Shown here one piece after another: positions 1 through 9,478 of a stretch of 64,000 nt of DNA. Source of the DNA: Tillus elongatus. Its lineage: Eukaryota; Arthropoda; Insecta; Coleoptera; Cleridae. The translations under genes and the position numbers were made by a program. The notes beneath the pieces were generated by a model, which worked only from the letters and a program-made list of their open reading frames with translations, was not told the DNA's origin and made no database searches. The stretch is from positions 15,731,252 through 15,795,251 of the forward strand of contig OZ023265.1 in the NCBI GenBank assembly GCA_964006375.1. Reading direction: 5' to 3'. Position 1 is the first letter of the stretch. Each line of letters starts with the position of its first letter.

Positions 1-312
<312 letters not shown>

Positions 313-363
313 TAGTGGAAAAAGAAGGACACATGACGTTGAAAAACTATCATCCTGTACATT

Positions 364-735
364 GTGTGTGTGTGTGCGGGTGTGTTTTGTTTCTTTAACG
401 TCGGCCTATTTCCGCGACAATCGTCAATCACCGACGCCCGGTAGCAGTGTCACCTAACTATCCTGCAAATTTTGCGAAACCCCTGCCTTTCTGTAAGGAG
501 GGTAGAAATCTTCAACATGCACAACATCGCATGGACCCGGGACCGACGACTTTACGCCCCCTCCGAAGGGCGGAACGCGGACACATTCAACTTGCTCAAA
601 TACAATGCCACAACCTCGGTTAATGTTAGTTGTACAGTGTGTACTGAAAAAGTGAAAGGAGAACCTTGTGATCGAACCCAGTACCCTTAGGTTCAGACGG
701 ACACGTTCTTACCACTGAACCACAGAGGATTTATC
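364..735 (-). repeat. tRNA-derived SINE, copy 1
   Basis: On the minus strand the head carries a box A-like TGGTTCAGTGG (complement of 716-726) and a box B-like GGGTTCGATCAC (complement of about 669-680), spaced as in a tRNA. The body contains CCTTCGGAGGGGGCGTAAAG, as many invertebrate SINEs do. The tail reads TTAAAGAAACAAAACACAC and ends in a CA-rich run. The family resemblance rests on three copies in this window (also 17473-17816 and 56236-56552). The frame across 472-690 is a by-product. Confidence 0.8.
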
Positions 736-941
736 CTGTACATTGTTTCTCAATATAACTAGGTCATTTTATAACCACTCTAGAAAGAATTATTTGTACC
801 AAATATGGATTCGTTTGGATTCGTCATCTTAAAAAATGTAGGAGCTAAGCTAAAAAAATTTAACATTTTGAGATGTTTAACACCCTGTATTTCGAAAACT
901 AATTATATTTGGACATATGTTCATAGAAACTTTTGGCTTAG

Positions 942-947
<6 letters not shown>

Positions 948-1034
<87 letters not shown>
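948..1034. repeat. (TA)n-(GA)n compound microsatellite
   Basis: About 26 TA units are followed by about 17 GA units. The Tyr-Ile and Arg-Glu reading frames crossing it are translations of the repeat, not genes. Confidence 0.95.
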
Positions 1035-1038
<4 letters not shown>

Positions 1039-1170
1039 AGATATTATTAGCCTCGTTTTACAGTGGGTTTCGAGGAAAACCATAATGTTGCGCTTCCAGT
1101 TAACACAATTTGATTTAATGTTTGCAACTGATCTGTCAAAATATTTTGTATAAAATGTTACATTAAAAAT

Positions 1171-1433
1171 GTTATTGTGAGATGTGCGACAGGGTCGCCA
1201 TCTCGGTGCGGAACCAGGTAATATGTTGTCACAACAGCTCCAAATAACACAAAGTGTTATAAAATAGAGACTGTGTACAACCAACCATCAATTTTGTAAA
1301 TAGTCAGCCCTGGCCCATTTCTTCCCTAATATAGGGACAATATATGTAAGGCTAGATGTATTCTCACCATAGTTAGAACCGCAGCCCGGTTTCACTCTCA
1401 TTAGAGCTTATCAGTACAGTATACTATTTATGT
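1171..1433 (-). repeat. Family-3 (~330 bp) hammerhead repeat, copy 1, interrupted by LINE A
   Basis: Matches the reverse complement of 8415-8739. It runs from TGTGAGATGTGCGACAGGGT through CCTAATATAGGGACAA to the ribozyme-like segment near 1360-1430. LINE A (about 1625-3212) separates it from the rest of the same reverse-oriented unit at 3212-3374. LTR-like TG...CA ends are visible, but a Penelope-type pseudo-LTR or retrozyme unit fits the ribozyme better than a classical LTR. Confidence 0.75.
1358..1430 (-). ncRNA. Hammerhead-ribozyme-like motif, family 3 copy 1 (degenerate)
   Basis: On the minus strand: CTGATAA (complement of 1408-1414; canonical CUGAUGA with one change), stem II GCTCT/AGAGT with loop AATG, then GAAACCGGGC. 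The 16.1 U of stem III is G here, so this copy is probably inactive. An outer stem I can form between ATAGT and ACTAT. Known in this family: hammerhead core CUGANGA, stem II, GAAA, stem III, UH. Inferred: an old copy of a self-cleaving repeat. Confidence 0.6.
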
Positions 1434-1624
1434 TTTTGCTTTTTGGATACAGGTGTGGAGAAATGCATCATGCAGACCTTATTCACAACATCGTAGTGCG
1501 TGGGATATCGAGGTACGGTGAGACTCATACTCACTAAAACTCTCTCCCATGAAGTACCGGACCTTAGTCCACACCTCCGTCGGAAAGATTTCACACAATG
1601 ACGTTTGGGTTTGAATGTTTCCAT

Positions 1625-3212
1625 TCTGTTTTTGCCGCGGGGTAAGTATTAAGCTTTGGACGCTTATGCCTATGTGTAAGTTGCTCATAGTAGTCGGTGG
1701 CACTATGGAGAAGAGCATTTGGGTGAGAAGCGGCTTTTGCGAACTGAGTTGTGGATAGTTGAGTGATAAACTCAAGTATCTAAGACATTTCCAGATCAGA
1801 GTGAATCTGACTGTTTCTGACAAACCATGTCGCTCCGGTAACCATTCTCAGAATTTTATTCTGGGTAATTTGAAGGGTCTTGATGTGTCTGTCGGTCGCG
1901 GTGGTCCATGCAGGAGATGCATAGGTCAATGCTGGCCGGATTATGACTTTGTACATGAGCAGTTTATTGTTCATGGACAATTTGGAATTTCTATTAAATA
2001 GTGGGAACAGCTTCGAGATGAACATCGAGCCTTGCCAGTGACTTAGACGGTCGTCTAATGATACAGGTTCATGAGGTGTTTGTCTCCTCTTAGAGAATAT
2101 GACTACTGAACATTTATCGGGGTTTATGGATAGACTAGATTTCCCATACCAGCATTGCTGCGCGTCTAGGGCGGTCTGTAGAAGTTCAGTTATTATCCTC
2201 GGCTGAGTGCAGCTGCTGAGGATGGGAGTGACATCTACGTACAGTGCGTATGTCACGTTTAAGGGCAGTGTAGGTATGTCTGCGACAAATATATTGTACA
2301 GCAGAGGGGAGATAGTAGAACCCTGCGGGAAACCAGCCGTGGCTGCGTAGGTTATAAATCTGGCTCCCAGATGTTTGAGCTGGAACTTTTGCAGGTATGA
2401 CCTGATTAGCAGAATCGGAGGGAGATGATATTTAAATGATAGAAGTTTGTTTAGGAGACCAACACGCCAAACTCTGTCGAAGGCTTGAGCAATGTCGAGA
2501 GATATTGCACCAGCTGACTTGTTTTAATTAAAACCTTTGGTGATGTTTTCCACCAGACGAAGGACTTGGTCTGTGGTGGAGTGCTGGTCTCTGAAACCGA
2601 ACTGCTCGTCAGGAAGGATATGATTCTCAGAGGTGAATGAAGCTAGCTTTTTCTGAATCAGTTTTTCGGCGATCTTGCCGATGACTGGGAGTAGGCTCAT
2701 GGGCCTGTAGTTCTGAGATAACAGCGGATCTTTGCTAGGTTTCGGGGTGCTGATAATGTCGACAAGTTTCCACATGGAAGAAAAATGTTGAAATCTCATC
2801 ACGGCATTCATAATCGTAACTATGAATACCACGGCTTTGCGAGGGAGGTTTTTCAGGGATACGTTGGGGATTCCATCGTATCCCGCAGTTTTCCTATTTT
2901 TTTATGATTTGATTATCTGGGAAACTTCTTCGAAAGTTGCGGGCTCAATCATTGTGTCTGGGGTGGCGCGAAGCACACTCCTGGCATAACGGTGCGTTCT
3001 TGCGAGGTGAGACAGATCCGCGAATGCACATGTTTTCTCCGCATCCGTGTATACGATGCCGTTACGGCCGTGAAGTGGGGATATCGAAAGTTTGTGCGAG
3101 CGAAGGGCTTTTGCCATTTGCCAGATGAAATTGTCTTGGACTGACAGGGTTTGAAGGCGTTCCTCCCAACAGTTGTTCCGGAGATCTTGTAGGGCGGATC
3201 GTACTTTGATGA
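1625..3212 (-). pseudogene. LINE A: Jockey-clade reverse transcriptase, 5'-truncated, broken
   Basis: Minus-strand pieces of a Jockey-type ORF2. About 2905-3200 gives the linker before the RT domain (ISPLHGRNGIVYTDAEK). About 2524-2832 gives RT motifs (NYRPMSLLPVIGKIAEKLI, PDEQFGF). About 2240-2520 gives LDIAQAFDRVW and GFPQGSTISPLLYN. About 1640-2240 gives the thumb and C-terminus (LSINPDKC, RPALTYASPAW). The catalytic YADD box reads YVDV near 2240, and stops and frameshifts occur, for example near 1781 and 2525. The endonuclease and ORF1 are absent. It sits inside a reverse-oriented family-3 repeat, just upstream of that repeat's ribozyme motif. Confidence 0.85.
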
Positions 3213-3374
3213 GTACAGCAAAAACACACCTAAAAAGTAATACGGCTATGGTAGCCAGCCTCCCAGAACATTGTGAGATGTGCGACGGGGTCGCCATCTC
3301 GGAGCGCAACCAGCTGGTATGTTGTCACGACAGCTCCAAATAACACAAAATGTTATAAAATAGATACTGCATAC
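3212..3374 (-). repeat. Family-3 repeat, second part of the copy split by LINE A
   Basis: Continues the 1171-1433 copy on the minus strand: GGAGCTGTCGTGACAACATA, GAGATGGCGACCCCGTCGCA, then TGTTCTGGGAGGCTGGCTAC and GGTGTGTTTTTGCTGT, where LINE A begins. The N-terminal residues of the 2902-3309 frame come from this repeat, not from the LINE. Confidence 0.7.
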
Positions 3375-3394
3375 AACCAAGAAAAAAATTTGTT

Positions 3395-3640
3395 TCATTA
3401 GATTTTTTATAATTTGTTGTGTTATTTGTATCTGTCGTGACAACATACTACCTGGTTCCGCACCGAGATGGCGACTCTGTCGTACATCACACAATCTCCT
3501 AGGAGGCTGGCTATCATAGCCGTATTACTTTATAGGTGTGTTATCGCTGTTATTACTATACTGTAGTGACGAGCTCTAATTAGAGCTAAACCGGTTTGCG
3601 ATTCTAAGTATAGTGAGAATACATCCAGCCTTACATTAAA
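3395..3640 (+). repeat. Family-3 hammerhead repeat, copy 2, inverted relative to the adjacent copy
   Basis: Plus-strand unit with TGTCGTGACAACATACTACC, GAGATGGCGACTCTGTCGTA, then AGGAGGCTGGCTATCATAGC and the ribozyme segment. The adjacent reverse copy ends at 3374, so the two lie head-to-head across a 20-bp AT-rich gap. Such inverted pairs recur in family 1. Confidence 0.75.
3555..3614 (+). ncRNA. Hammerhead-ribozyme-like motif, family 3 copy 2
   Basis: Outer stem I ACTATAC (3555-3561) pairs perfectly with GTATAGT (3608-3614). Inner stem I GTA pairs with TGC. The core reads GTGACGA (C3 changed to G). Stem II GCTCT/AGAGC (3573-3577 with 3582-3586) has loop AATT. TAAA stands where GAAA is expected, then CCGG and UU at the cleavage position. 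Two core changes suggest this copy is dead, but the fold is well preserved, including the stem I internal loop usual in Penelope-type hammerheads. Confidence 0.65.
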
Positions 3641-4619
3641 AATGTTGTCAATTGGATGGCTGTATTACGCCAAATTGTCTCAACTAAAATTATGTTTTTT
3701 GTCGCTATATTTTTAACATTTCTTCTTCATCAATCAATCACTCTCGTAGATCAGATTTAGACAATTTTTCTGTGTTTGTTTTTAAAAGCGATTTAAATAC
3801 GTTGAGACTGACTACTAGAAATATGATCATGTATCTTTGAACACTAGAGCCTTCTAAACATGTGGCAACAATGTATGGTAGCCGCGATCAGTTAAGAGCG
3901 GTCATAAATTTGGTCAAGTGAGTCATCGGCTCCCACACTAAATCCAAACGGCGAACTCGTGCTGAATAGACAGGGAGATCACAGCAATCAGACAATCAGA
4001 GGAAAACTAACTCACATGATTGCTGATATTGTTAATCTTTCATCCAGATAGATGCCCTTTTCCTAATACGGACAATATTTGTCTCTAGTGGTGCTGGCAA
4101 ACCGAAGGAGGAGTAGGCTAGAAAAGATATTAGTCACTTTTTTTGCAGGAAATCTTGTCATCTTTGATTGAGATTACGTAATACGGAACAAAATCTACTG
4201 ACAGGAAGTATCATAGCTCTTGATAAAGATAGCCGGTCAAAATTGAAACAAAAATAATAATGGATATTATATTTTGGACTTATATTACACAATGTGTTGT
4301 TCATAAAAGCAATGCAAAATATTTTGTTTTTAATATAGATGGCTGAACAAACAACAAAACTGGCTGAAAATGCAATTTCTAAAAATATCTTTGACAAAAA
4401 TTAAACCGATGCTTGCAAAATCTTTAACATTTGTATATCTAAATTGTTTAACATATATTTGACAAAATTCTTATTTATGAAATGATAACGTCAGAAAATT
4501 TAAGGGAAATAAAACTGATTCTTGTATTGTACCTCATAAATTTTATTTGCACACAATGTGTTAAAAGCAAGAATGTAACCACTGCATGGAAGTGCTATTA
4601 GCAAATTTTTATTAAACCT
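3641..4619. other. No recognisable gene
   Basis: AT-rich sequence without a supported coding region, RNA gene or clear repeat. The short frame near 4158-4397 has no recognisable motif. Confidence 0.6.
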
Positions 4620-4694
4620 TTTAAAAAAAAATTCAGATGAGCGCGAATTTGGGTCACTAGGACCCAAAACCAAGGTCCGTTAAAATGTATATTA

Positions 4695-4756
<62 letters not shown>
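4620..4756 (+). repeat. TA-core repeat, diverged 5' part with (TA)n
   Basis: Contains the leader words GATGAGCGCGAATTTGGG and ACTAGGACCCAAA, then a (TA)n tract (about 4690-4754). No 3' hairpin end follows. A family-2 hammerhead element begins directly after the tract. Confidence 0.6.
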
Positions 4757-5249
<493 letters not shown>

Positions 5250-5256
5250 AGGTCAA

Positions 5257-5499
5257 ATAGCTTGTGACGTAAGCTCTAACCTGAGATGACGCAACTCAAT
5301 ATGGCTGCCATGATGGCAAACCACCACCCAGCACCCGCCACCTGGATGACGGGTCGATAGTGGTGATTGGATATCTTGTGACGTAAGCTTTAACCTGAGA
5401 TGACGGAGTCCACAACGGAGGATGATGGGTGGTGATCACCACTCTTGGCAGCCATCTTGGATTACGTCATTTCTGGTTAGAGCTTAGCTCACAAGCTAT
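5257..5499. mobile_element. Foldback/MITE-like element with ~25-bp inverted ends
   Basis: The left end ATAGCTTGTGACGTAAGCTC (from 5258) is inverted at the right end (5475-5499, GGTTAGAGCTTAGCTCACAA). A third copy of the end, in direct orientation, lies at 5371-5405, so the left arm is doubled with a 113-bp period. There is no coding capacity. Inferred to be a small non-autonomous DNA element. A clear target duplication was not found. Confidence 0.6.
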
Positions 5500-6050
5500 C
5501 CGAGCGTCACCTTGGATTACATCACACGCATGCGCAGTGGCGTTTGGTGAAAGGTGGTAGGTGGGCGCAGAACCCCATTTATACCTACTAATACATTTTG
5601 TAGCACTTTTTTGACTGTTGTTTTATTTCGCCTCCTTTTTTTTTGTGGTTCTTCATCTTATCTTCTTCTGTTTACTCTCCGTTTGGCATTCCGCCGGCTA
5701 TTTTCTGCTTTTTATGACTTTCTTTGGTTGGATTAGTTTTATACATAAGTTTAATTTTCTTGAAGAAGGTTGTGGTGTAGGAAATTATTGGCTCACGCAG
5801 TATATGTACTCCATGGGATTATCATTGTTTACTCATGTTACCTTATTATAGGTTTTTTGTAATTGTACAGTGAGCACCAAAATGATTTGTTTATTTTTAA
5901 AAAGCAATAAAAAATGAAGATGTTTCAGTCACAAAAATTCAGGACAGGAATCAAAAGAGGAGGCCTTGAAGATATTTTGACGGTTGCCTGATAGTTATCG
6001 GAATAGAGCGTAGGATTATATGAAACGACGTATGATTCGTATTAAAAATC
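5500..6050. other. No recognisable gene
   Basis: Noncoding. The pyrimidine-rich frames at 5554-5851 lack any motif I recognise. Confidence 0.5.
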
Positions 6051-6052
6051 TA

Positions 6053-6056
6053 ATAT

Positions 6057-6152
<96 letters not shown>
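6053..6152. repeat. (TA)n microsatellite
   Basis: About 50 TA units with a small interruption near 6066. No TA-core leader is visible on either side. Confidence 0.95.
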
Positions 6153-6155
<3 letters not shown>

Positions 6156-6394
6156 CCATAATTATTGTAATAGTTCAACTATTATTTCGTCGCAAATAAT
6201 ACTCGTTGTGTTTCGTATCGAAGTGTAATTTGATATTGGTGTGTAAGTGGCAAAATAAAAGATTAGTAAAAAAGAGGATCACCTGGTGGGAAGCGATCTG
6301 CATAAAACCCCGAAAATCCTGAAAATGTTTGTGATACTATCAATTCTTCAAGAGCGAATCAATTAGTAAGACAACATGCAACAGCGTTAAATTA

Positions 6395-6600
6395 TTCTGC
6401 CATGAGTACCCAAATCATTCTGCACAGGATGAAATTCGAATCGTACATAATAGCAGTAGCACTGAAAGTGGTGGAAAGATGGACGGTTGGCCAAAGGCTC
6501 GGGGTGAGCCCAGAGAAAGTTACCGTCATACCGTTTACGAGGAGGAGGAAGTGAGAGAGCCACAGAAGTTTCACTCTTAACTCACCCAAAGACGCTTATT
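6395..6600 (+). pseudogene. LINE reverse transcriptase fragment (thumb region)
   Basis: A plus-strand frame reads ALKVVERWTVGQRLGVSPEK followed by VTVIPFTRRRK and a stop. This matches the segment just after the YADD box in R1/LOA/Jockey-type LINEs (consensus form: ALxxVExWxxxxGLSVNPEK, then PFTRRR). Only about 60 residues remain. It may come from the same RNase H-bearing LINE type as 14436-16690. The minus-strand frame over it is a shadow. Confidence 0.6.
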
Positions 6601-6879
6601 ATTAAGAACAAACAACTATTTTGGTTCTCACTGTGTATGTACAGGCAAAAACCTTATTTATACTTTATTAATTTTTTATCAAGGTTCATAATACAACTTG
6701 TTACACTTGACTTTTTTATTGTTTTTTTCTTATTTCAACAACACACCACGAGGGTTTACAGCTTAAATACTATCGTACCGTGAGTGTCGACAAGAAGGAA
6801 AGAGGCAACTTGTTAATTCTGGACTTGAAGTAAGTACACTTGGAGAACACCCAAATCACCACAACACATATTTCAGAGA

Positions 6880-6920
6880 CCTTACGATCGTTTCGTTGAC
6901 AATGTCAACATCTTCAGAGG
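6880..6920 (-). ncRNA. Hammerhead-ribozyme-like motif, family 1 (left arm of 6831 element)
   Basis: Complement reads CCT, CTGAAGA, one extra T, stem II GTTGAC-ATT-GTCAAC, GAAAC, GATC, GTA, AGG. Stem I CCT/AGG closes the core. Stem III is only AC/GU with a GATC loop, and the cleavage triplet is GUA. Confidence 0.7.
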
Positions 6921-6936
6921 AATAAATTTTTTTCTT

Positions 6937-6977
6937 CCTCTGAAGATGTTGACATTGTCAACGAAACGATCGTAAGG
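6937..6977 (+). ncRNA. Hammerhead-ribozyme-like motif, family 1 (right arm of 6831 element)
   Basis: Same core as the left arm in opposite orientation: CTGAAGA at 6940-6946, stem II 6948-6953 with 6957-6962, GAAA at 6963-6966, cleavage predicted after A6974. A transcript of either strand would contain one sense motif. Confidence 0.7.
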
Positions 6978-8399
6978 TCCCTGAAATATGTGTTGTGGTG
7001 ATTTGGGTGTTCTTCAAGTGTACTTATTAGTGCTCATCACAGGTTCCAGTTTTCACATTCTGGACTTGAAGGTTTGGAGGTTCGGGGGAGAATGAAAAAC
7101 ATGTGCCGGCAAGGAATTCCACAACTTGGAAGCCCTCGGGACAAAAGAGCGGGCATGACAAGATGTTCTATGTCTGGTTACCTGGACAATAAAAGGGTGC
7201 ATTCGCTCTGTTCCCCTGGTAGATCTGTTGGAGGCAGCAGGTGGAGGAACTATGGAAGAAAGCTCCTGTGAACAGAGCCCGTGCAGATATCTATAAAAGA
7301 GAGAGAGGTAACCAACGGCACGTCAGTGGGCAAGGGATGACAGCCTTTGGGCGAGGGCAGGCTCACCGATGAGACGTATAGCTCTCTTCTGAATGGACTC
7401 CAGGATAGCGAGTGTAGAAGCGGCAGCGGCACCCCAGATGTGGGAGCAGTATTCGAGGTTTGGTCTTATTTGTGAAGTATATAAGGTATAGAGATTAGCT
7501 GGTGAAAAGTATTTGCGAGCCCGGAAGAGGAAACCTAATTTCTTAGCAGCCGCTTCTGCAATTAATGTGAGATGTTGGTACCAATTGAGATTACGATCCA
7601 CAGAAATGCCAACAAGTGAAAAGGACTCATTACTTTGAATAACTTGGTTGTTCATTGTGATATGTCTAGGGTTGGTGTATCTCTTATGAGAAAGAAAGCA
7701 AGACTCTGGTTTGGTGGGGTTGAACTGTACAAGATTTCTACCTCCCCAGTCTAATATTTGTTGAAGATACACGGAGAAAGAACTCTCCATGAGTCTGCGA
7801 TCCTCATCTAATTGGGCTAAAGAGACAGGCTTAGAATATTGTATATTTGAGTGGAGGGTGCTGTCGTTCGCCTAACTGTGAACTGGGTTGGATGTGCTAA
7901 AGAGGAGGTCATTGATGTGGAGAAGAAACAAAGTGGGGGCTAAAGCTGAACCTTGAGGAATTCCTGCATTCATTGGATACAGTTTAGAGGAATGGCCATC
8001 TACGACAACAGAATTGCTCCGGTTGGAGAAGAAATTTACTGTCCAGGTACAGAGTTTTGGTGGTAGGCCATAGGCCTGAAGTTTATTAAACAGCGCTGCG
8101 TGCCAGACCTGGTCGAATGATTTGGATATGTCTATAGCGACAATCTGGGATTCACCGTGTGGTTCCATAAACTTGTTACAAGAATGGGTGACAAAGGAAA
8201 GGAGGTCGGCAGTTGATCTGCGCTGACGGAATCCATATTGCCTGTCGTGGATTAGACTGTGTTTTTCAAGAAATTTTTGTAATTCGGTGTCCATATACTT
8301 TTCCATCACTTTAGAGACGACTGAAATGAGAGAAATAGGCCTGTAGTTGCTAGGAAGCGCTTTGGGTCGGTTTACATTTTTAGGACAGCAGACATATGT

Positions 8400-8739
8400 G
8401 TTGAGATCGCGACCCTGTATTACATCTCACAATGTTCTAGAAGACTGGCTACCAAAGCCGTATTACTGTATAGGTGTATTCTCGCTGTAATTAGTAGTAC
8501 CGTACTGATGAGCTCTAATTAGAGCGAACCGGTCTTATGGTGAGAATACATCTAGCCTTACATACATTGTCCCTATATTAGGGAAGAATTGGGCCAGGGC
8601 TGACAATATACAAAATTGTTAGTTGGTTACATACAGTCTCATATTTATAACATTTTATGTTATTTGGAGCTGCCGTGACAACATACCACCTGGTTCCGCA
8701 CCGAGATGGCGACCCTGTCGTACACCTCACAATGTTTTA
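8400..8739 (+). repeat. Family-3 hammerhead repeat, copy 3 (most complete)
   Basis: A whole unit runs from TGTTCTAGAAGACTGG (8432) to GTACACCTCACA, preceded at 8400-8430 by the end of another unit (GACCCTGTATTACATCTCAC). This means tandem units. It contains a ribozyme motif at 8495-8545, the shared block CCTTACATACATTGTCCCTA and the end block GAGATGGCGACCCTGTCGTA. There is no coding capacity. Confidence 0.75.
8495..8545 (+). ncRNA. Hammerhead-ribozyme-like motif, family 3 copy 3
   Basis: CTGATGA at 8505-8511 is canonical. Stem II GCTCT (8512-8516) pairs with AGAGC (8521-8525) over loop AATT. GAA is followed by CCGG and the triplet GTC (8532-8534). One A of GAAA is missing. Stem I CCGTA can pair with TATGG (one G-U) if one U is bulged. 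Across the three copies a canonical base is present at each core position. Confidence 0.65.
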
Positions 8740-9350
8740 TTAATCTGTTTTTCTTTGAAAAATTAATCGTGATACTATTTGAGAAAGGGGGTAAACGACA
8801 CAAAATTAACACATATGTAGGCAATATAAATATTATAGGTACACAAAACAAAATGTATTGCAAAACGGAATGTGAATACAAATAACTAGATGCCAGTATA
8901 AGAATTTAATATAAACATGTTTGGGAGCCATGCCTCAAAATGTCTAAACGTCGCCTTAAACTTTCAGATGATGGCAGGTTAACTTTCCACTTGGATCCTG
9001 TAGTGACAAGAATGGAGAATAGAGAAAATTTACTATAGTCACAAGGCATAGGGGATGTAGGCAGCATCAGGTAAGAGTAGAATGATTCACTGGTGAATTT
9101 AGTGCGACTGTATAATAGGGGAAGACTGTGTACATGGGAAGACTACTGCTGCATCACATACAAGCACTACTAGCACACCCCTGGGACACCAAGGAAAAAA
9201 TACACCTCCATTCCCTGTGAATTCCCTCTTATTACTAGTGTTCACGTCATCTTAAAAGATGTTTGTGCGTTTTCGTAATACTCAGTATGTGGTTACGTAC
9301 AGCATCGTACAGTATAATACATAATCATTTATGTTCAAAATGTAAATATA
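8740..9350. other. No recognisable gene
   Basis: AT-rich noncoding stretch. I saw no motif, RNA gene or known repeat end. Confidence 0.5.
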
Positions 9351-9478
9351 AAAGTCTGGACGCAGCAAGTGTGTTATGGTAGTGAATTTTCATTAAAATG
9401 TTTTTAATAGCAAGCAGGCATCAATTTTGTCACCGGGATAACCTATATAGTAGAAAAAATGTACCATATTTTATCCAG
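9351..9478 (-). repeat. TA-core short form, left part (split by LINE B2)
   Basis: Starts with the terminal hairpin in reverse (GTCTGGACGCAGCAAGTG, TATGGTAGTGAATTTTCAT) and runs to ACCATATTTTATCCA. The remainder resumes at 12343 after LINE B2. The order matches the uninterrupted short form at 26131-26447. Confidence 0.75.

Larger units (their letters stand above)
6831..7056 (+). mobile_element. Family-1 hammerhead foldback element (226 bp), with 15-bp target duplication
   Basis: Flanked by ATTCTGGACTTGAAG at 6816-6830 and 7057-7071, a perfect 15-bp target duplication inside LINE B1. The two arms are inverted: the left arm begins TAAGTACACTTGGAGAACAC, and the right arm ends with its complement. 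The right side extends 30 nt further (TTAGTGCTCATCACAGGTTC to the duplication). Variable 11-15 bp duplications plus a short one-sided tail are hallmarks of Penelope-like elements. There is no ORF. Confidence 0.8.
6734..8395 (-). pseudogene. LINE B1: Jockey/CR1-group reverse transcriptase, 5'-truncated
   Basis: Minus strand. 7872-8309 gives RT motifs (SLIHDRQYGFRQRRSTADLL, DISKSFDQVWHAALFNK, GIPQGSALAPTLFLLHIND). The catalytic YADD region (about 7860-7875) is broken by a stop. 7323-7790 gives the thumb and connection region, with VGISVDRNLNW and YCSHIWGAAAAS. About 6775-7320 gives the C-terminal tail, interrupted by a hammerhead foldback element at 6831-7056. The 3' end (GTTGTTGAAATAAG) is shared with LINE B2-B4. 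The endonuclease is missing, and its 5' edge abuts a family-3 repeat. Confidence 0.85.

Noticed and set aside
8411..8739. Classical solo LTR
   Set aside because: TG...CA-like ends exist, but no gag-pol, primer-binding site or polypurine tract is linked, and the hammerhead core fits a Penelope-type or retrozyme unit better. Not fully excluded.
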